Assembly (NCBI RefSeq): GCF_006440735.1
Contig: NZ_VFUA01000009.1
Location: 45,330-109,329, forward strand
Source: Mesorhizobium sp. B2-7-1
GTDB lineage: Bacteria; Pseudomonadota; Alphaproteobacteria; Rhizobiales; Rhizobiaceae
Direction: 5' to 3'
DNA length: 64,000 bases
Shown: positions 7,260 through 16,401 of the stretch, one piece after another
How the letters are laid out: the number at the start of each line of letters is the position of its first letter
Numbering within the stretch: position 1 is the stretch's first letter
Translations under genes and position numbers: made by a program
The notes under the pieces: generated by a model
Databases searched by the model: none
What the model was told of the DNA's origin: nothing
What the model saw: only the letters and a program-made list of their open reading frames with translations

Positions 7260-9599
7260 ATGGTCATGAACCAGGAAGAATTCGCCGTCGAGGGCCTGAG
7301 CTCGGCAGCCAGCATCGTCGTCGACCGCTGGGGAATCGCCCATATCCGCGCCGAAAATTTCCTCGACATGTTCTTCGTCCAGGGCTTCAACGCGGCGCGC
7401 GACCGGCTCTGGCAGATCGATCTGTGGCGCAAGCGCGGCCTCGGCCTGCTGGCGGCGGATTTCGGCCCGGGTTACCTCGAACAGGACCGCGCCGCCCGGC
7501 TTTTCCTCTATCGCGGCGAGATGCGGGCGGAATGGGACGCCTATGCCCCCGATGCGGAGGCGATCTGCCGCCATTTCGTCGCCGGCATCAACGCCTATGT
7601 CGAGCTTTGCGGACACCAGCCACAGAGGCTGCCGCCGGAATTCGCCGCCCTTGGCACCCGCCCGGCGAAATGGCAGCCGGAAGACGTCGTGCGGATCCGC
7701 AGCCATTCGCTGATGCGCAACGCCGTTTCGGAGGTGATCCGCTCCAACATCCTTGCGGAGCTCGACGCCGAACTCGACGCGCTCCGGCAGAAGCTGGAGC
7801 CGCCGCACGACCCGCTTGCCGGCCGCGATCGCCCCGCCCCGCTGCCGCTCGACTGCCTCGATACGTTCAAGCTCGCTATCGCGCCCGTCACCTTCGGCAG
7901 CGAAAGACTGGCGGCAGGCATCGGCGATGCCCGCGCCTGGCGCAAGATGACGCCGCTCGGCGACGTCGTGCGGGACACCAGCCTGCAGGGCTCCAACAAC
8001 TGGGTGGTGTCGGGCGCGAGAACCGCCAGCGGCCGGCCCATACTGGCCAACGACCCGCACCGCACCCATGCGGTGCCGTCGCTGCGCTACATCGTCCACA
8101 TCGCCTCGCCCGAATTCAACGGCATCGGGGCCGGCGAGCCGGCGCTGCCGGGCATTTCGATCGGCCACAACGGCCACTCGGCCTTCGGACTCACGCTCTT
8201 CCTCGGCCATGACCAGGAAGACGTCTATGTCTACGAGACGCATCCGGAGGATCCCGGCCTCTACCGTTACGGAGACGGCTGGGAGGCGTTTCGCGACATC
8301 GGCGAGACCGCCACGGTCAAGGGTTGCGGCGAGGCCGCGCTCGCCCTGCGTTTCACCCGCCACGGACCGGTAATCGCCGAATATCCTGACCGGCGTCTGG
8401 CGGTGGCGATCCGCACCGTCTGGACCGACCCCGGCACCGCGCCCTACTTCAAGAGCATCGCCGCCATGCGCGCGACCAGCTTCGAAGCGTTCCGCGGCCA
8501 TATCGGTGGTTGGGGCGTGCCGGCCGTCAACCAGGTCTATGCCGACGCCAAGGGCGACATCGGTTGGGCCGTCGGCGGGTTCAGTCCCATACGCCCCAAC
8601 TGGGACGGGCTTCTGCCCGCATCCGGCGACGGGCGGCATGAATGGCAGGGCTTCCTGCCCGGTCATGCGCTGCCCTTCAGCCACAATCCGGCGAAGGGCT
8701 ATTTCGCCACCGCCAACGAGTTCAACCTGCCGGCCGATTGGCCGACGGACCGGCCGATCGGCTATGAATGGCTGGAGCCATCGCGCGCCCAACGCATCGA
8801 CGGCGTGCTGGCAGCCGACGAACGCCACAGCGTGGACGCTTCCCGCAGCCTCCAGACCGATGTGTTCTCGGTGCCGGCGAAGCGGGTTGTCGGCCTGGTG
8901 TCGGCGCTGTCCGGACGCAACGAAGCGGAGACGGCGGCCATGGGGATACTCTTCAGCTGGGATTTCCGGCTGACCGCCGACAGCCCTGGCGCCGCGCTCT
9001 ACGAGCTCTGGTGGGCGAACCGGTTGAAAGCGGCCGTCATCGCTCATGCCGTCGCCAAACCGGAGCTGAGGCCGCTGCTCGCGCCCGGCGACACCGCCGG
9101 CATCCTCGATCGGCTTGAAGCCATGGCGGCCGATGCCCCGGAGGAGTTCGCCGCGCTGGCGCTGGGCAGTCTGGCGAAAGCCTACGACGCATGCCGGCAG
9201 ATGCTCGGCCCCGACACGAGGCAATGGGCATGGGGCCGCCTGCACGAGGCGCTTTTCGAGCATCCGGCGGGAGCGGTCGCCGATGCCAGGGGTCGATGGG
9301 ATGTAGGCCCCTTCCCCTTCGGCGGCAGCGACAGCACCCCGATGAACGGCTCCTACCGGCCCACCGACTTCCGGCTCACCATCGGCGCCTCCTTCCGGAT
9401 CGTCGTCGATGTCGGCGACTGGGACAACAGCGTCTGCATCAACACGCCGGGCCAGTCAGGCGATCCACGGTCGGACCATTACGGCGATATGGCGCCGCTC
9501 TGGGCCGCCGGCGACTACGTGCCGCTGGTCTATACCGACAAGGCCGTCGAAGCCGCGGCAATGCTGACCTGGACACTGGTGCCACAAGGAGCCGCATAG
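7260..9599 (+). CDS. Penicillin acylase family protein (Ntn hydrolase, S45)
   Basis: A 779-residue precursor of the S45 Ntn-hydrolase family, which hydrolyses amide bonds of N-acyl compounds (beta-lactam side chains, acyl-homoserine lactones, N-acyl amino acids). The expected self-cleavage site is G244-S245 in LQGSNNWVVSG; Ser245 would become the N-terminal nucleophile of a beta chain of about 535 residues. Other family signatures are the N-terminal VDRWGIAHIRA and GFNAARDRLWQIDL. No signal peptide is visible, unlike many periplasmic acylases, so it is probably cytoplasmic and acts on imported substrate. GGGAGC precedes the ATG. It is the last gene of the plus-strand amide operon and converges with the SDR gene at 9675. 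Confidence 0.9.
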   Translation: MVMNQEEFAVEGLSSAASIVVDRWGIAHIRAENFLDMFFVQGFNAARDRLWQIDLWRKRGLGLLAADFGPGYLEQDRAARLFLYRGEMRAEWDAYAPDAEAICRHFVAGINAYVELCGHQPQRLPPEFAALGTRPAKWQPEDVVRIRSHSLMRNAVSEVIRSNILAELDAELDALRQKLEPPHDPLAGRDRPAPLPLDCLDTFKLAIAPVTFGSERLAAGIGDARAWRKMTPLGDVVRDTSLQGSNNWVVSGARTASGRPILANDPHRTHAVPSLRYIVHIASPEFNGIGAGEPALPGISIGHNGHSAFGLTLFLGHDQEDVYVYETHPEDPGLYRYGDGWEAFRDIGETATVKGCGEAALALRFTRHGPVIAEYPDRRLAVAIRTVWTDPGTAPYFKSIAAMRATSFEAFRGHIGGWGVPAVNQVYADAKGDIGWAVGGFSPIRPNWDGLLPASGDGRHEWQGFLPGHALPFSHNPAKGYFATANEFNLPADWPTDRPIGYEWLEPSRAQRIDGVLAADERHSVDASRSLQTDVFSVPAKRVVGLVSALSGRNEAETAAMGILFSWDFRLTADSPGAALYELWWANRLKAAVIAHAVAKPELRPLLAPGDTAGILDRLEAMAADAPEEFAALALGSLAKAYDACRQMLGPDTRQWAWGRLHEALFEHPAGAVADARGRWDVGPFPFGGSDSTPMNGSYRPTDFRLTIGASFRIVVDVGDWDNSVCINTPGQSGDPRSDHYGDMAPLWAAGDYVPLVYTDKAVEAAAMLTWTLVPQGAA

Positions 9600-9674
9600 T
9601 CTCGGCGGCGCCATTGAAAGTTACTCGCATTGCCCGCGCCAACGATCTGCACTTGAATGCGAGCAGCCGTGAAC

Positions 9675-10451
9675 TCAACGGGCAAGATAGCCGCCGTCGA
9701 CCGCCAGGACATGGCCAGTGACGATCTTGGCGGCCGGTGACGCCAGGTACAGGACCGCGGCCGCCACATCGGCCGTATCGGCGAAAGCGCGCATCGGCAT
9801 CAGGTCCAGCAACGTCTTCGACATCTGCGGGTCGTCGAGCAGTGCCTTGGTAAACTCCGTCCGGACCCAGGTGGGGGCGACGGCGTTCACCCGGATGCCA
9901 CGCGGCGCCCACTCGACCGCAAGGCCGCGGGTCAGGTTGATCAGCCCGCCCTTGCTGGCATGGTAGGAGGCGATCGGGTAGATGCCGCCGCCTGAGACAC
10001 CCATGATCGAGGCGATGTTGACGATGGCGCCGCCGCCAGCCTTGGTCATTTCCTCCGCCGCCCTGCAGGAGCAGTTGAAAGCGGCGTTGAGATTGACCTC
10101 CATGACCTCGCGCCAGACTTCCATGCTGGTTTCCAGGGCCGGCGTCCGGCGCACCAGCGCGGCATTGTTGACCAGGATATCCAACCGTCCGAAATGCGCT
10201 ACGGCGGCGCCGAAGGCCTGCGAGACCTGCTCCGGGCTTGAGATGTCCGCCGTCAGCGCAAGCGCATTGCCTCCTTGCGCGGTGATCGCGGCAGCCGCAT
10301 CGACCGCCGCATCGCCATCCCGGTCGAGCACGGCAACACCGGCGCCGGCATTCGACAGAAGCAGCCCCGCCTCCTTGCCGATGCCGCGTCCGCCACCGGT
10401 GATCAGCGCCACCTTGCCCGTAAGCGAAAAGAGTTCCTGGACCGTCATCAT
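9675..10451 (-). CDS. SDR-family oxidoreductase
   Basis: A 258-residue classical short-chain dehydrogenase. The Rossmann motif GGGRGIG lies near residue 20, NNAA near residue 95, the catalytic Ser in IASIMG and the YHASKGG pair near residue 165. It oxidises or reduces a hydroxyl/keto group with NAD(P)H. The start is one of two adjacent ATGs (10451 or 10448), 8 bases after the stop of the sugar-type ATPase; longer frames upstream run antiphase through that gene. It is the last gene of the 9.7-20.9 kb operon and likely oxidises the imported polyol or sugar-like substrate. Confidence 0.88.
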   Translation of the reverse strand: MMTVQELFSLTGKVALITGGGRGIGKEAGLLLSNAGAGVAVLDRDGDAAVDAAAAITAQGGNALALTADISSPEQVSQAFGAAVAHFGRLDILVNNAALVRRTPALETSMEVWREVMEVNLNAAFNCSCRAAEEMTKAGGGAIVNIASIMGVSGGGIYPIASYHASKGGLINLTRGLAVEWAPRGIRVNAVAPTWVRTEFTKALLDDPQMSKTLLDLMPMRAFADTADVAAAVLYLASPAAKIVTGHVLAVDGGYLAR

Positions 10452-10459
10452 TCCTGACC

Positions 10460-11977
10460 TCAATGGATCGCCGCGTACATGATCTTTTCCTCCGTCGCCT
10501 CGGCCGAGGAGAACTCCTCGACGATGCGGCCCTGACGGGCCACCAGGATGCGGTCGGAAAGGCTGAGTATCTCGGGCAGGTAGGAGGATATGACCACCAC
10601 CGCGATGCCTTGCGCCGCCAGCGAGCGGATGAAGTCGTGGATCTCCTGGATCGCGCCGACGTCGACGCCGCGTGTCGGCTCGTCGAAGAACACGACCTTG
10701 GGGTTCTGCACCAGCGACTTCGCCACGACCACCTTCTGCTGGTTGCCGCCCGACAGCTCGATGATCTTGGCACGGCTGTTGATGGCGCGGACCTTCATGC
10801 GCTGCACCCATTCGTTGCCGACCCGGGACTGCTCCTTGCGCGACAAAAGCATCGTGCGGCCTTCCGGCGTGGAGATGCGCCCGAGATAGATGTTCTCATC
10901 GATGCGCATGGTCTCGAAGAAGCCGTTCAGCTTGCGGTCCTCGGTGATGTAGACGATGCCGTCGGCGACAGCCTGGCGCGGTATGCGATAGCGGATCGGC
11001 TTGCCGTTCAGGTAGATCATGCCGCCATAGATGAAATTGCGCTTCAGGACGCCGCTGACGACCTTGGCGATCTCGGTGCGCCCCGAGCCGATCAGGCCGG
11101 AGATGCCGGTGATCTCGCCGGCATACACGGAGAACGACATGTTGCGGACCATCTTGCCCATGATGACGTTCTGGACCGACAGCACCTTCTTCCTGCGGGT
11201 GCCGTGCGCCTGCGGCTTGCGGGCGTCGGCGTAGTAGGTCTGCGACAGGTCGCGCCCGACCATGTGCTTGACCAGGATTTCGCGGCTGAGCTCCGTCGTC
11301 GGACCGGAATGGACGCGCTCGCCGTCGCGCAGCACGGTGACCCGATCAGTCAGTTCCAGCGCCTCTTCGAGCGCGTGCGAGATGAAGATGATGGCGACCC
11401 CTTCCGCCTTGAGCCGGCGGATCAGGTCGAAGAAATGCAGCTTCTCCTCGGGCGTGAGCGTCGCGGTCGGCTCGTCGAAGATGATCAGCCGCGCCCGGTG
11501 ATGGACGGCGCGGGCGATCTCGACCATCTGCTTCTGCGCGGCGCCCAGCGTCGACACCATGGCGGTCGGATCGACATGGAAATTCATCGACTGCAGGAGC
11601 TGCTGGGCGGCGATGTACATGCCGCGCAGCCTGGTCATGTACTTCTCCCGGCCGAGGATGATGTTTTGCGCCACCGTCATGGTCGGGATCAGGCTGGTCT
11701 CCTGGTAGACCATGACGATGCCGGCGCGCAGCGCATCCGCCGGCGTGGCGAAGGACTGTTTCTGGCCGTCGAACAGGATGTCGCCGGACGACAGCGATAT
11801 CGCTCCGGCCAGCGCCTTGCACAGCGTCGACTTGCCGGCGCCGTTCTCGCCGACCAGACCATGGATCTCGCCGCGGCCTATGTCGAAGTCGACGCCGCTG
11901 ATGGCCTGCGCCCCGCCATAGACCTTGGTTCCCTTGACGACGCGCAGCATCGGTTCTTCGCGGTTCTCCATGGTCAT
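10460..11977 (-). CDS. Sugar-type ABC transporter ATP-binding protein, two-domain (RbsA/XylG-like)
   Basis: A 505-residue tandem ATPase. The first nucleotide-binding domain has Walker A VGENGAGKST about residue 45 and IIFDEPTATL; the second has the degenerate Walker A GLIGSGRTE typical of this class, signature LSGGNQQKVVVAK and VFFDEPTRGVD. It powers import through the two RbsC-type permeases of the operon. Its start overlaps the stop of the upstream propeller gene by 4 bases (ATGA), supporting the ATG at 11977. Substrate class is inferred as a sugar, polyol or sugar acid. Confidence 0.92.
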   Translation of the reverse strand: MTMENREEPMLRVVKGTKVYGGAQAISGVDFDIGRGEIHGLVGENGAGKSTLCKALAGAISLSSGDILFDGQKQSFATPADALRAGIVMVYQETSLIPTMTVAQNIILGREKYMTRLRGMYIAAQQLLQSMNFHVDPTAMVSTLGAAQKQMVEIARAVHHRARLIIFDEPTATLTPEEKLHFFDLIRRLKAEGVAIIFISHALEEALELTDRVTVLRDGERVHSGPTTELSREILVKHMVGRDLSQTYYADARKPQAHGTRRKKVLSVQNVIMGKMVRNMSFSVYAGEITGISGLIGSGRTEIAKVVSGVLKRNFIYGGMIYLNGKPIRYRIPRQAVADGIVYITEDRKLNGFFETMRIDENIYLGRISTPEGRTMLLSRKEQSRVGNEWVQRMKVRAINSRAKIIELSGGNQQKVVVAKSLVQNPKVVFFDEPTRGVDVGAIQEIHDFIRSLAAQGIAVVVISSYLPEILSLSDRILVARQGRIVEEFSSAEATEEKIMYAAIH

Positions 11978-13086
11978 TGCGTCAACCTCGCGGTCACCTG
12001 CATGATCTTGCCGTTACCCTTGGAAGCGACGAACACCTGGTGCCCGTCCGTCGCCACGCCGGTGATGCCGTGGCACGTCCCGCCGACGCGGCTGTGCAGG
12101 CTTGATTCCGGCTCGAGCTCATCGTCGAGGAAGACGACCAATCCGTAGGAGCGTGGCGGCGCCCACGCCTTCAGGCTGCCATGTTTCTTCAACCCGCCGC
12201 CCTGGACCGGTTCCAAGTAGTGCCCCTCCGACCGCAGCGCGGGCGCGATCCAGAATGCCGGCTCGATCCGCTCGATCATCTTGCGCCGGTAGGAGTCCTC
12301 GGTCAGCACGAAATCGACCAGTTGCGTGCGTAGCGCGAACATGGCGAGGCAGTAGCCGGTCCCGCAGGGAACGATCCGTGCGGGATAGCCGGGAAGGTTC
12401 TGCTGCACCGGCACGGGACGCGGCCTCGCTCCGGCAGGCCCCATTGGCAGTCTGAGCAGGTCGTGCGTCCAGGCTTCGGACACGATCAGCGAGGAGCCGT
12501 CGAGCGCCACGCAGATTCCGTTCGGATAGCCTAGCCCGTCGGCGATCACGTCGACCTGCCCGCCGGCGCCGATACGCAAAACGCGGCCGGAACGCCGCTT
12601 CTGCATCAGGTCATAGGCCCAGCGGTCAGGCGTGTTGTCGCGCGAACCGTCACAGACGTAGATGTCGCCCTCCGGGCCGACGACAAGCGCCGTCGGGCAT
12701 TTCAACCCGCCCTGGCCCTCGATGCCAAGCATGCGGCCTTCGTCCGGCCCGCCGATCAGGGCAATGCCCTGCCCGGCCACGCATACCGCCACGCCGCCCG
12801 CCGGATGGGCGGCGATGCCGGTGGCCGGTCCGTCGAACTCGGCGACCACCGTCGGATTGGAGAAATCAGCGCCGTTGAAGCGATGGACGCCGCGGCCCGC
12901 GGTCACATAAACGCTGCCATCCATCGCCACGGCGATGTCGTCCGGTTCGGCGATGGCGGTGCTGAGCACCGGGCATTCCTCCAGCGCCGAGTTCGGCCGC
13001 ATCGGTCCATCAAGCACCGGATTGGCGCGACGGTCCCGATTGCGGAACACAAGCTCTTTCAGGATGTCGACGACGACGCTGCTCAT
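11974..13086 (-). CDS. SMP-30/strictosidine-synthase-like beta-propeller protein
   Basis: A 370-residue soluble protein without an evident signal peptide. Repeated strand patterns such as PDDIAVAMDGSVYVTAGRG, PTALVVGPEGDIYVCDGS, YPNGICVALDGSSLIVSE and HGITGVATDGHQVFVAS fit a six-bladed SMP-30/gluconolactonase/strictosidine-synthase propeller. Known members hydrolyse lactones with a bound divalent metal, so a lactonase role in sugar-acid catabolism is the simplest guess. It lies 28 bases after the permease-propeller fusion, whose C-terminal half is a paralogue of it, and is coupled to the ATPase gene. Confidence 0.8.
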   Translation of the reverse strand: MSSVVVDILKELVFRNRDRRANPVLDGPMRPNSALEECPVLSTAIAEPDDIAVAMDGSVYVTAGRGVHRFNGADFSNPTVVAEFDGPATGIAAHPAGGVAVCVAGQGIALIGGPDEGRMLGIEGQGGLKCPTALVVGPEGDIYVCDGSRDNTPDRWAYDLMQKRRSGRVLRIGAGGQVDVIADGLGYPNGICVALDGSSLIVSEAWTHDLLRLPMGPAGARPRPVPVQQNLPGYPARIVPCGTGYCLAMFALRTQLVDFVLTEDSYRRKMIERIEPAFWIAPALRSEGHYLEPVQGGGLKKHGSLKAWAPPRSYGLVVFLDDELEPESSLHSRVGGTCHGITGVATDGHQVFVASKGNGKIMQVTARLTQ

Positions 13087-13114
13087 CGGGGTTCTCCGTG
13101 TGCCTCGGTTGCGC

Positions 13115-15247
13115 TCATGACCGCTTGCCCCAGTAGGAGGCCGGACCGTTCCAGCTCTCGTCGACCCCGCTCAGCTTGACGCGGCCGATACGGTCGTTGG
13201 AGAGGCCGCCGATATAGAGGTAACCGCGCTCCTCGCGCATCGAGGTGACGGATGGATGGGATTTGCCACCGATGTCGCCCAACGTCTCGAGGATGGTGCC
13301 GTGCTCGTCGAATTTCACCACGCAGCCATTGTTGATGTTGGGATAGAGCCATTCGTCGTTGGGAATGCGCTTGATCATGCGGGTCCGGAAACCCGGATCC
13401 TCCATGGCAAGGTCGTAGGCCGGGGTGCGCAGCCCGACGAGCGCCAGCCAGTAGCAGCCATCGGATGCCCGGTTGATGTTGTCGGGCATGCCGGGCAGGT
13501 CGGCAATCAGCGTCTCCAGCTTGCCCGCCTTGGGGCCGGCGATCCAGTAGCGCTCGATGCGGCATGCCCATGTGAGCGCAAACAGCACCGATTGACCGTC
13601 ATGGGCGACGCAGACACCGTTCGGGAAGATCTGGTTCTGCAGCAGCGTCCTGGTTTTCCTGGTTGCCGGATCGAAGACGATGATGCGGCCGTTGCCCCGC
13701 CCTTCCAGCGCGTCGGTGGCCCAGGTGTGGGCGGTGTAGCGCAGTGTCGCCTCGCTGAAATAGATCTTGCCGTCCGGCGCGATATCGAGGTCGTCGGCCA
13801 GCACCAGCCGCGAGTCATCGATGACCTTGCCGAATGTACGCGTCGTCTCATCGGTCAGCTTGTAGACGGAACGGTCCGGACGCACGCCGTAGACGCCCAT
13901 GCCGGCCACGCAGATGATCAGGTTGCCGTCGCGGTCGAAGGCCATGCCGAGCGGTCGGCCGCCGGTGCGGGCGAAAACCTCCTGGGTCTGCAGGTCCTTG
14001 CCGCTGAACCGCCAGATGAACCCTTCGCGCGTGCCGCAGTAGAGGTTGCCGTCCCTGTCGAAGATAACGTCTTCCGGTCCGTCGAGCTTGCCAAGGCCGA
14101 TCGCCTCGGCGTCGCGCAGCCGGTTGTTGAGCGCATAGGGCGAAGAGCTCTGCGGCGCGATGTCGTGGCGCTTGCCGAGCTTGAAATAGGTCGGCACGAC
14201 ATAGATCTTCTCGATCGCCTTGTTGCGGTTGCGCGCCCATTTGACGTCGATGCCGACGGCAAGCAGCATCATGAAACCGAGGAAGGCGGACGTGGCGCCG
14301 CCGACCAGGCCGAAGCGCACCAGGCCGTTGATCAGAACGAGGACGATGGTGGCGCCGATCAGCGACTGACCGATGGACCCTCTGCCGCCTGAGAGATTGA
14401 CGCCGCCCAGCACCACCGCCGTCAGCGCCAGCACTTCCATGCCGACGCCGGTATCCGAGCTCGGGCTGTTGAGGCGCGCCGCGTAGAAGACGCCGCCAAG
14501 GGCGGTCAGCACGCCGGAGATCACATAGGTCAGGAACAGATGCCGCTCGACCGGTATGCCGGCGTGACGGGCCGCCTTGCGATTGGCGCCGATGGCGGCA
14601 ATGTACCATCCGGGCCGCCCACGGCTGAGGAAGATATGGCCGACGATGGCGACGAGTGCCAGGATCAGGATGTTGGCGGGGACGCCGAGCACGCTGCCGC
14701 CGCCCAGCCAGTCCCAGACGCTGCTGTCGCCCATCGAGATCGCCATCTCGACGGAATAGCGCAGGATCAGCAGGTTGAGGATGGCGCGGAAGATCAGCAT
14801 GGTGACGAGCGTCGTCAGGAAGGCGCCAAGGCCCACATAGCCGATCAGGATGCCGTTGACGGCGCCCATCAGCGCGCCGGCCATCAGCGTCACCAGTATG
14901 GAGACCGGCGCGGACACTTCGTACATGTTGAACAGCATCAGCGCGATGAAGTTGGCCATGGCGAAGATCGAGCCGACCGAAAGGTCGATGCCGCCGGAGA
15001 TGATGACCACCGCGATCGCGATCGCGACGAAGCCGAATTCACCGAATTGGCGGCCGGTGGAGACGATGTTGCCCACCGTCAGATAACCGGGGATGAGGAA
15101 TGCGAACGCCAGCACCACGAGCGCGGCGGCGGTGAAAGGCACCACCGGCTCCATCCAACGCTTCTGCAAAAGCTCGGCGATGAACTGCTGGAACGACCAT
15201 TTGTAGCGGAGACGGATCAACGTCTCCCTGAAGCTGGTGTCGGCCAC
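13115..15247 (-). CDS. ABC permease (RbsC-like) fused to a C-terminal SMP-30-like beta-propeller
   Basis: A 710-residue two-part protein in one uninterrupted frame. Residues about 35-335 are a ribose-type permease: hydrophobic segments, VIISGGIDLSVGSIFAMANF, the loop AIGANRKAARHAGIPVERH and LGGVNLSGGRGSIGQSLIGA. After a polar linker (about 336-385), residues about 390-705 form a soluble propeller with repeats such as DGPEDVIFDRDGNLYCGTREG, FPNGVCVAHDGQSVLFALTW and LPGMPDNINRASDGCYWLAL, the strictosidine-synthase-like pattern. Permeases of this family normally end at about 320-350 residues. The permease C-terminus faces the cytoplasm in this family, so the propeller is probably cytoplasmic and may act on incoming substrate. 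Start ATG 15247 follows GGAGGA. Confidence 0.88.
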   Translation of the reverse strand: MADTSFRETLIRLRYKWSFQQFIAELLQKRWMEPVVPFTAAALVVLAFAFLIPGYLTVGNIVSTGRQFGEFGFVAIAIAVVIISGGIDLSVGSIFAMANFIALMLFNMYEVSAPVSILVTLMAGALMGAVNGILIGYVGLGAFLTTLVTMLIFRAILNLLILRYSVEMAISMGDSSVWDWLGGGSVLGVPANILILALVAIVGHIFLSRGRPGWYIAAIGANRKAARHAGIPVERHLFLTYVISGVLTALGGVFYAARLNSPSSDTGVGMEVLALTAVVLGGVNLSGGRGSIGQSLIGATIVLVLINGLVRFGLVGGATSAFLGFMMLLAVGIDVKWARNRNKAIEKIYVVPTYFKLGKRHDIAPQSSSPYALNNRLRDAEAIGLGKLDGPEDVIFDRDGNLYCGTREGFIWRFSGKDLQTQEVFARTGGRPLGMAFDRDGNLIICVAGMGVYGVRPDRSVYKLTDETTRTFGKVIDDSRLVLADDLDIAPDGKIYFSEATLRYTAHTWATDALEGRGNGRIIVFDPATRKTRTLLQNQIFPNGVCVAHDGQSVLFALTWACRIERYWIAGPKAGKLETLIADLPGMPDNINRASDGCYWLALVGLRTPAYDLAMEDPGFRTRMIKRIPNDEWLYPNINNGCVVKFDEHGTILETLGDIGGKSHPSVTSMREERGYLYIGGLSNDRIGRVKLSGVDESWNGPASYWGKRS

Positions 15248-15271
15248 CCGATCCTCCTCCCTTGGATCTTT

Positions 15272-15295
15272 CGGGCGGCCCGTCGGGGCCGCCCG
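15272..15295 (-). terminator. Intercistronic GC-rich stem-loop after the sugar-type binding protein gene
   Basis: Arms CGGGCGGCCC (15272-15281) and GGGCCGCCCG (15286-15295) pair perfectly over 10 bp with a 4-base loop. It sits between the binding-protein stop (15314) and the fusion-permease start (15247). There is no long T-tract, so it is more likely an mRNA-stabilising or attenuating hairpin that raises binding-protein output relative to the permease. Confidence 0.7.
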
Positions 15296-15313
15296 TGTCG
15301 TTATCGCGAGCGG

Positions 15314-16342
15314 TCAGCTCTTCTTGGGAATATCGGTGCAACGCGCCTGGTCGACATTGTCCTTCGTCACCCAGAAATAGGACGAGAACGACGCGACGCT
15401 GTGCGAGCCCGGAGGTTCGCCGGCCATCAGCAGGTTCTTCGCCATGACCATGACCTCGCGGCCCTGGTTCCAGGCGTCCCAATCCATGTAGCGATCGATC
15501 AGTCCGGCGCGCACGGCGTCACAGCCTTCCTTGTAGCCGCCGCCATTCGAGTAGACGATCACCTTGCCGCTGAGTCCGGCCTTCTTGACCGCCTGCGCGC
15601 CGCCGATCGTCATGATGTCGTACGGGCCGAAGATCGCGCATACATCGGGGTGCTGCTGCAGCACCGCGGTGGTGATGTCATAGGCCTTGGTGGCGTCCCA
15701 GTTGGTCGCCTGGCTGGACACCACCTGGATCGCCGTATCCTTGGCGAATTCCTTCATCAGCGCGTTGGTCATGTAGACGTTCTGCGCCGATGTCAGCTCT
15801 CCCTGCAGGATCACCACCTTGCCGGACTTGCCGCTGCCGGTGCCGCATTGCTTGACGATGTCCTTGCCGGTGACCTCGGCCTGCTCGATCCAGTCGCCAC
15901 CGACGTAGCCGTCGCTCAGCGTGTTCGACATCATCGAAAGCTGGATGACGTAGATGCCTGCTTCCTGCGCCTGCTTGATCTGCTTGACGAGGAGCTGGAC
16001 ATTCGGGTTCTGGACGATGATCACGTCCGGCTTGTCGGCGATGGCGCCCTCGAAGGCCTGGGCAAGCGCCGTGCTGTTCCAGGCCGGATCCTTGACCGAG
16101 TACTTCATGTTGCTGCGCTCGGCCTCGGTGCGGATGACATATTCCCAGGTGTCCATCAGCGGCGCGCCCAGGGTCATCGGCAGGAAGGCGATGGTCTTGC
16201 CTTCGATAGCCTTGGTGTATTGCTCCTTCAGCTGGGCACCGCCGTCGGCGGCATTCGCAGGCACGGCAGCGATGCCGAGCATGGCGGTGAACATCAGCGC
16301 AATCGGCTTCGATAGCCGGCTGCATTTACTCATCAACGTCAT
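15314..16342 (-). CDS. Sugar-type ABC transporter substrate-binding protein
   Basis: A 342-residue periplasmic binding protein of the RbsB-like (Peripla_BP_4) class. A signal peptide (residues 1-31, ending VPANA) precedes KTIAFLPMTLGAPLMDTWEYVI. The start is fixed by a strong GGAGGAAAAG before the ATG at 16342; the much longer open frame upstream overlaps the permease gene and is not real. Internal motifs KPDVIIVQNPNVQLLVKQIKQAQEAGIYVI and DVCAIFGPYDIMTIGGAQAV follow the family pattern for ligand-cleft strands. It delivers substrate to the two permeases of the operon. Confidence 0.9.
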   Translation of the reverse strand: MTLMSKCSRLSKPIALMFTAMLGIAAVPANAADGGAQLKEQYTKAIEGKTIAFLPMTLGAPLMDTWEYVIRTEAERSNMKYSVKDPAWNSTALAQAFEGAIADKPDVIIVQNPNVQLLVKQIKQAQEAGIYVIQLSMMSNTLSDGYVGGDWIEQAEVTGKDIVKQCGTGSGKSGKVVILQGELTSAQNVYMTNALMKEFAKDTAIQVVSSQATNWDATKAYDITTAVLQQHPDVCAIFGPYDIMTIGGAQAVKKAGLSGKVIVYSNGGGYKEGCDAVRAGLIDRYMDWDAWNQGREVMVMAKNLLMAGEPPGSHSVASFSSYFWVTKDNVDQARCTDIPKKS

Positions 16343-16401
16343 CTTTTCCTCCCGAGATGATGCGCCTTGATTGTTGGATCGTGTCGAGGAAGGCGTCGCC
16401 T

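Noticed and set aside
7068..9263. 731-codon minus-strand frame opposite the penicillin-acylase gene
   Set aside because: It is fully antisense to a well-supported enzyme and has low-complexity composition and no recognisable domain.
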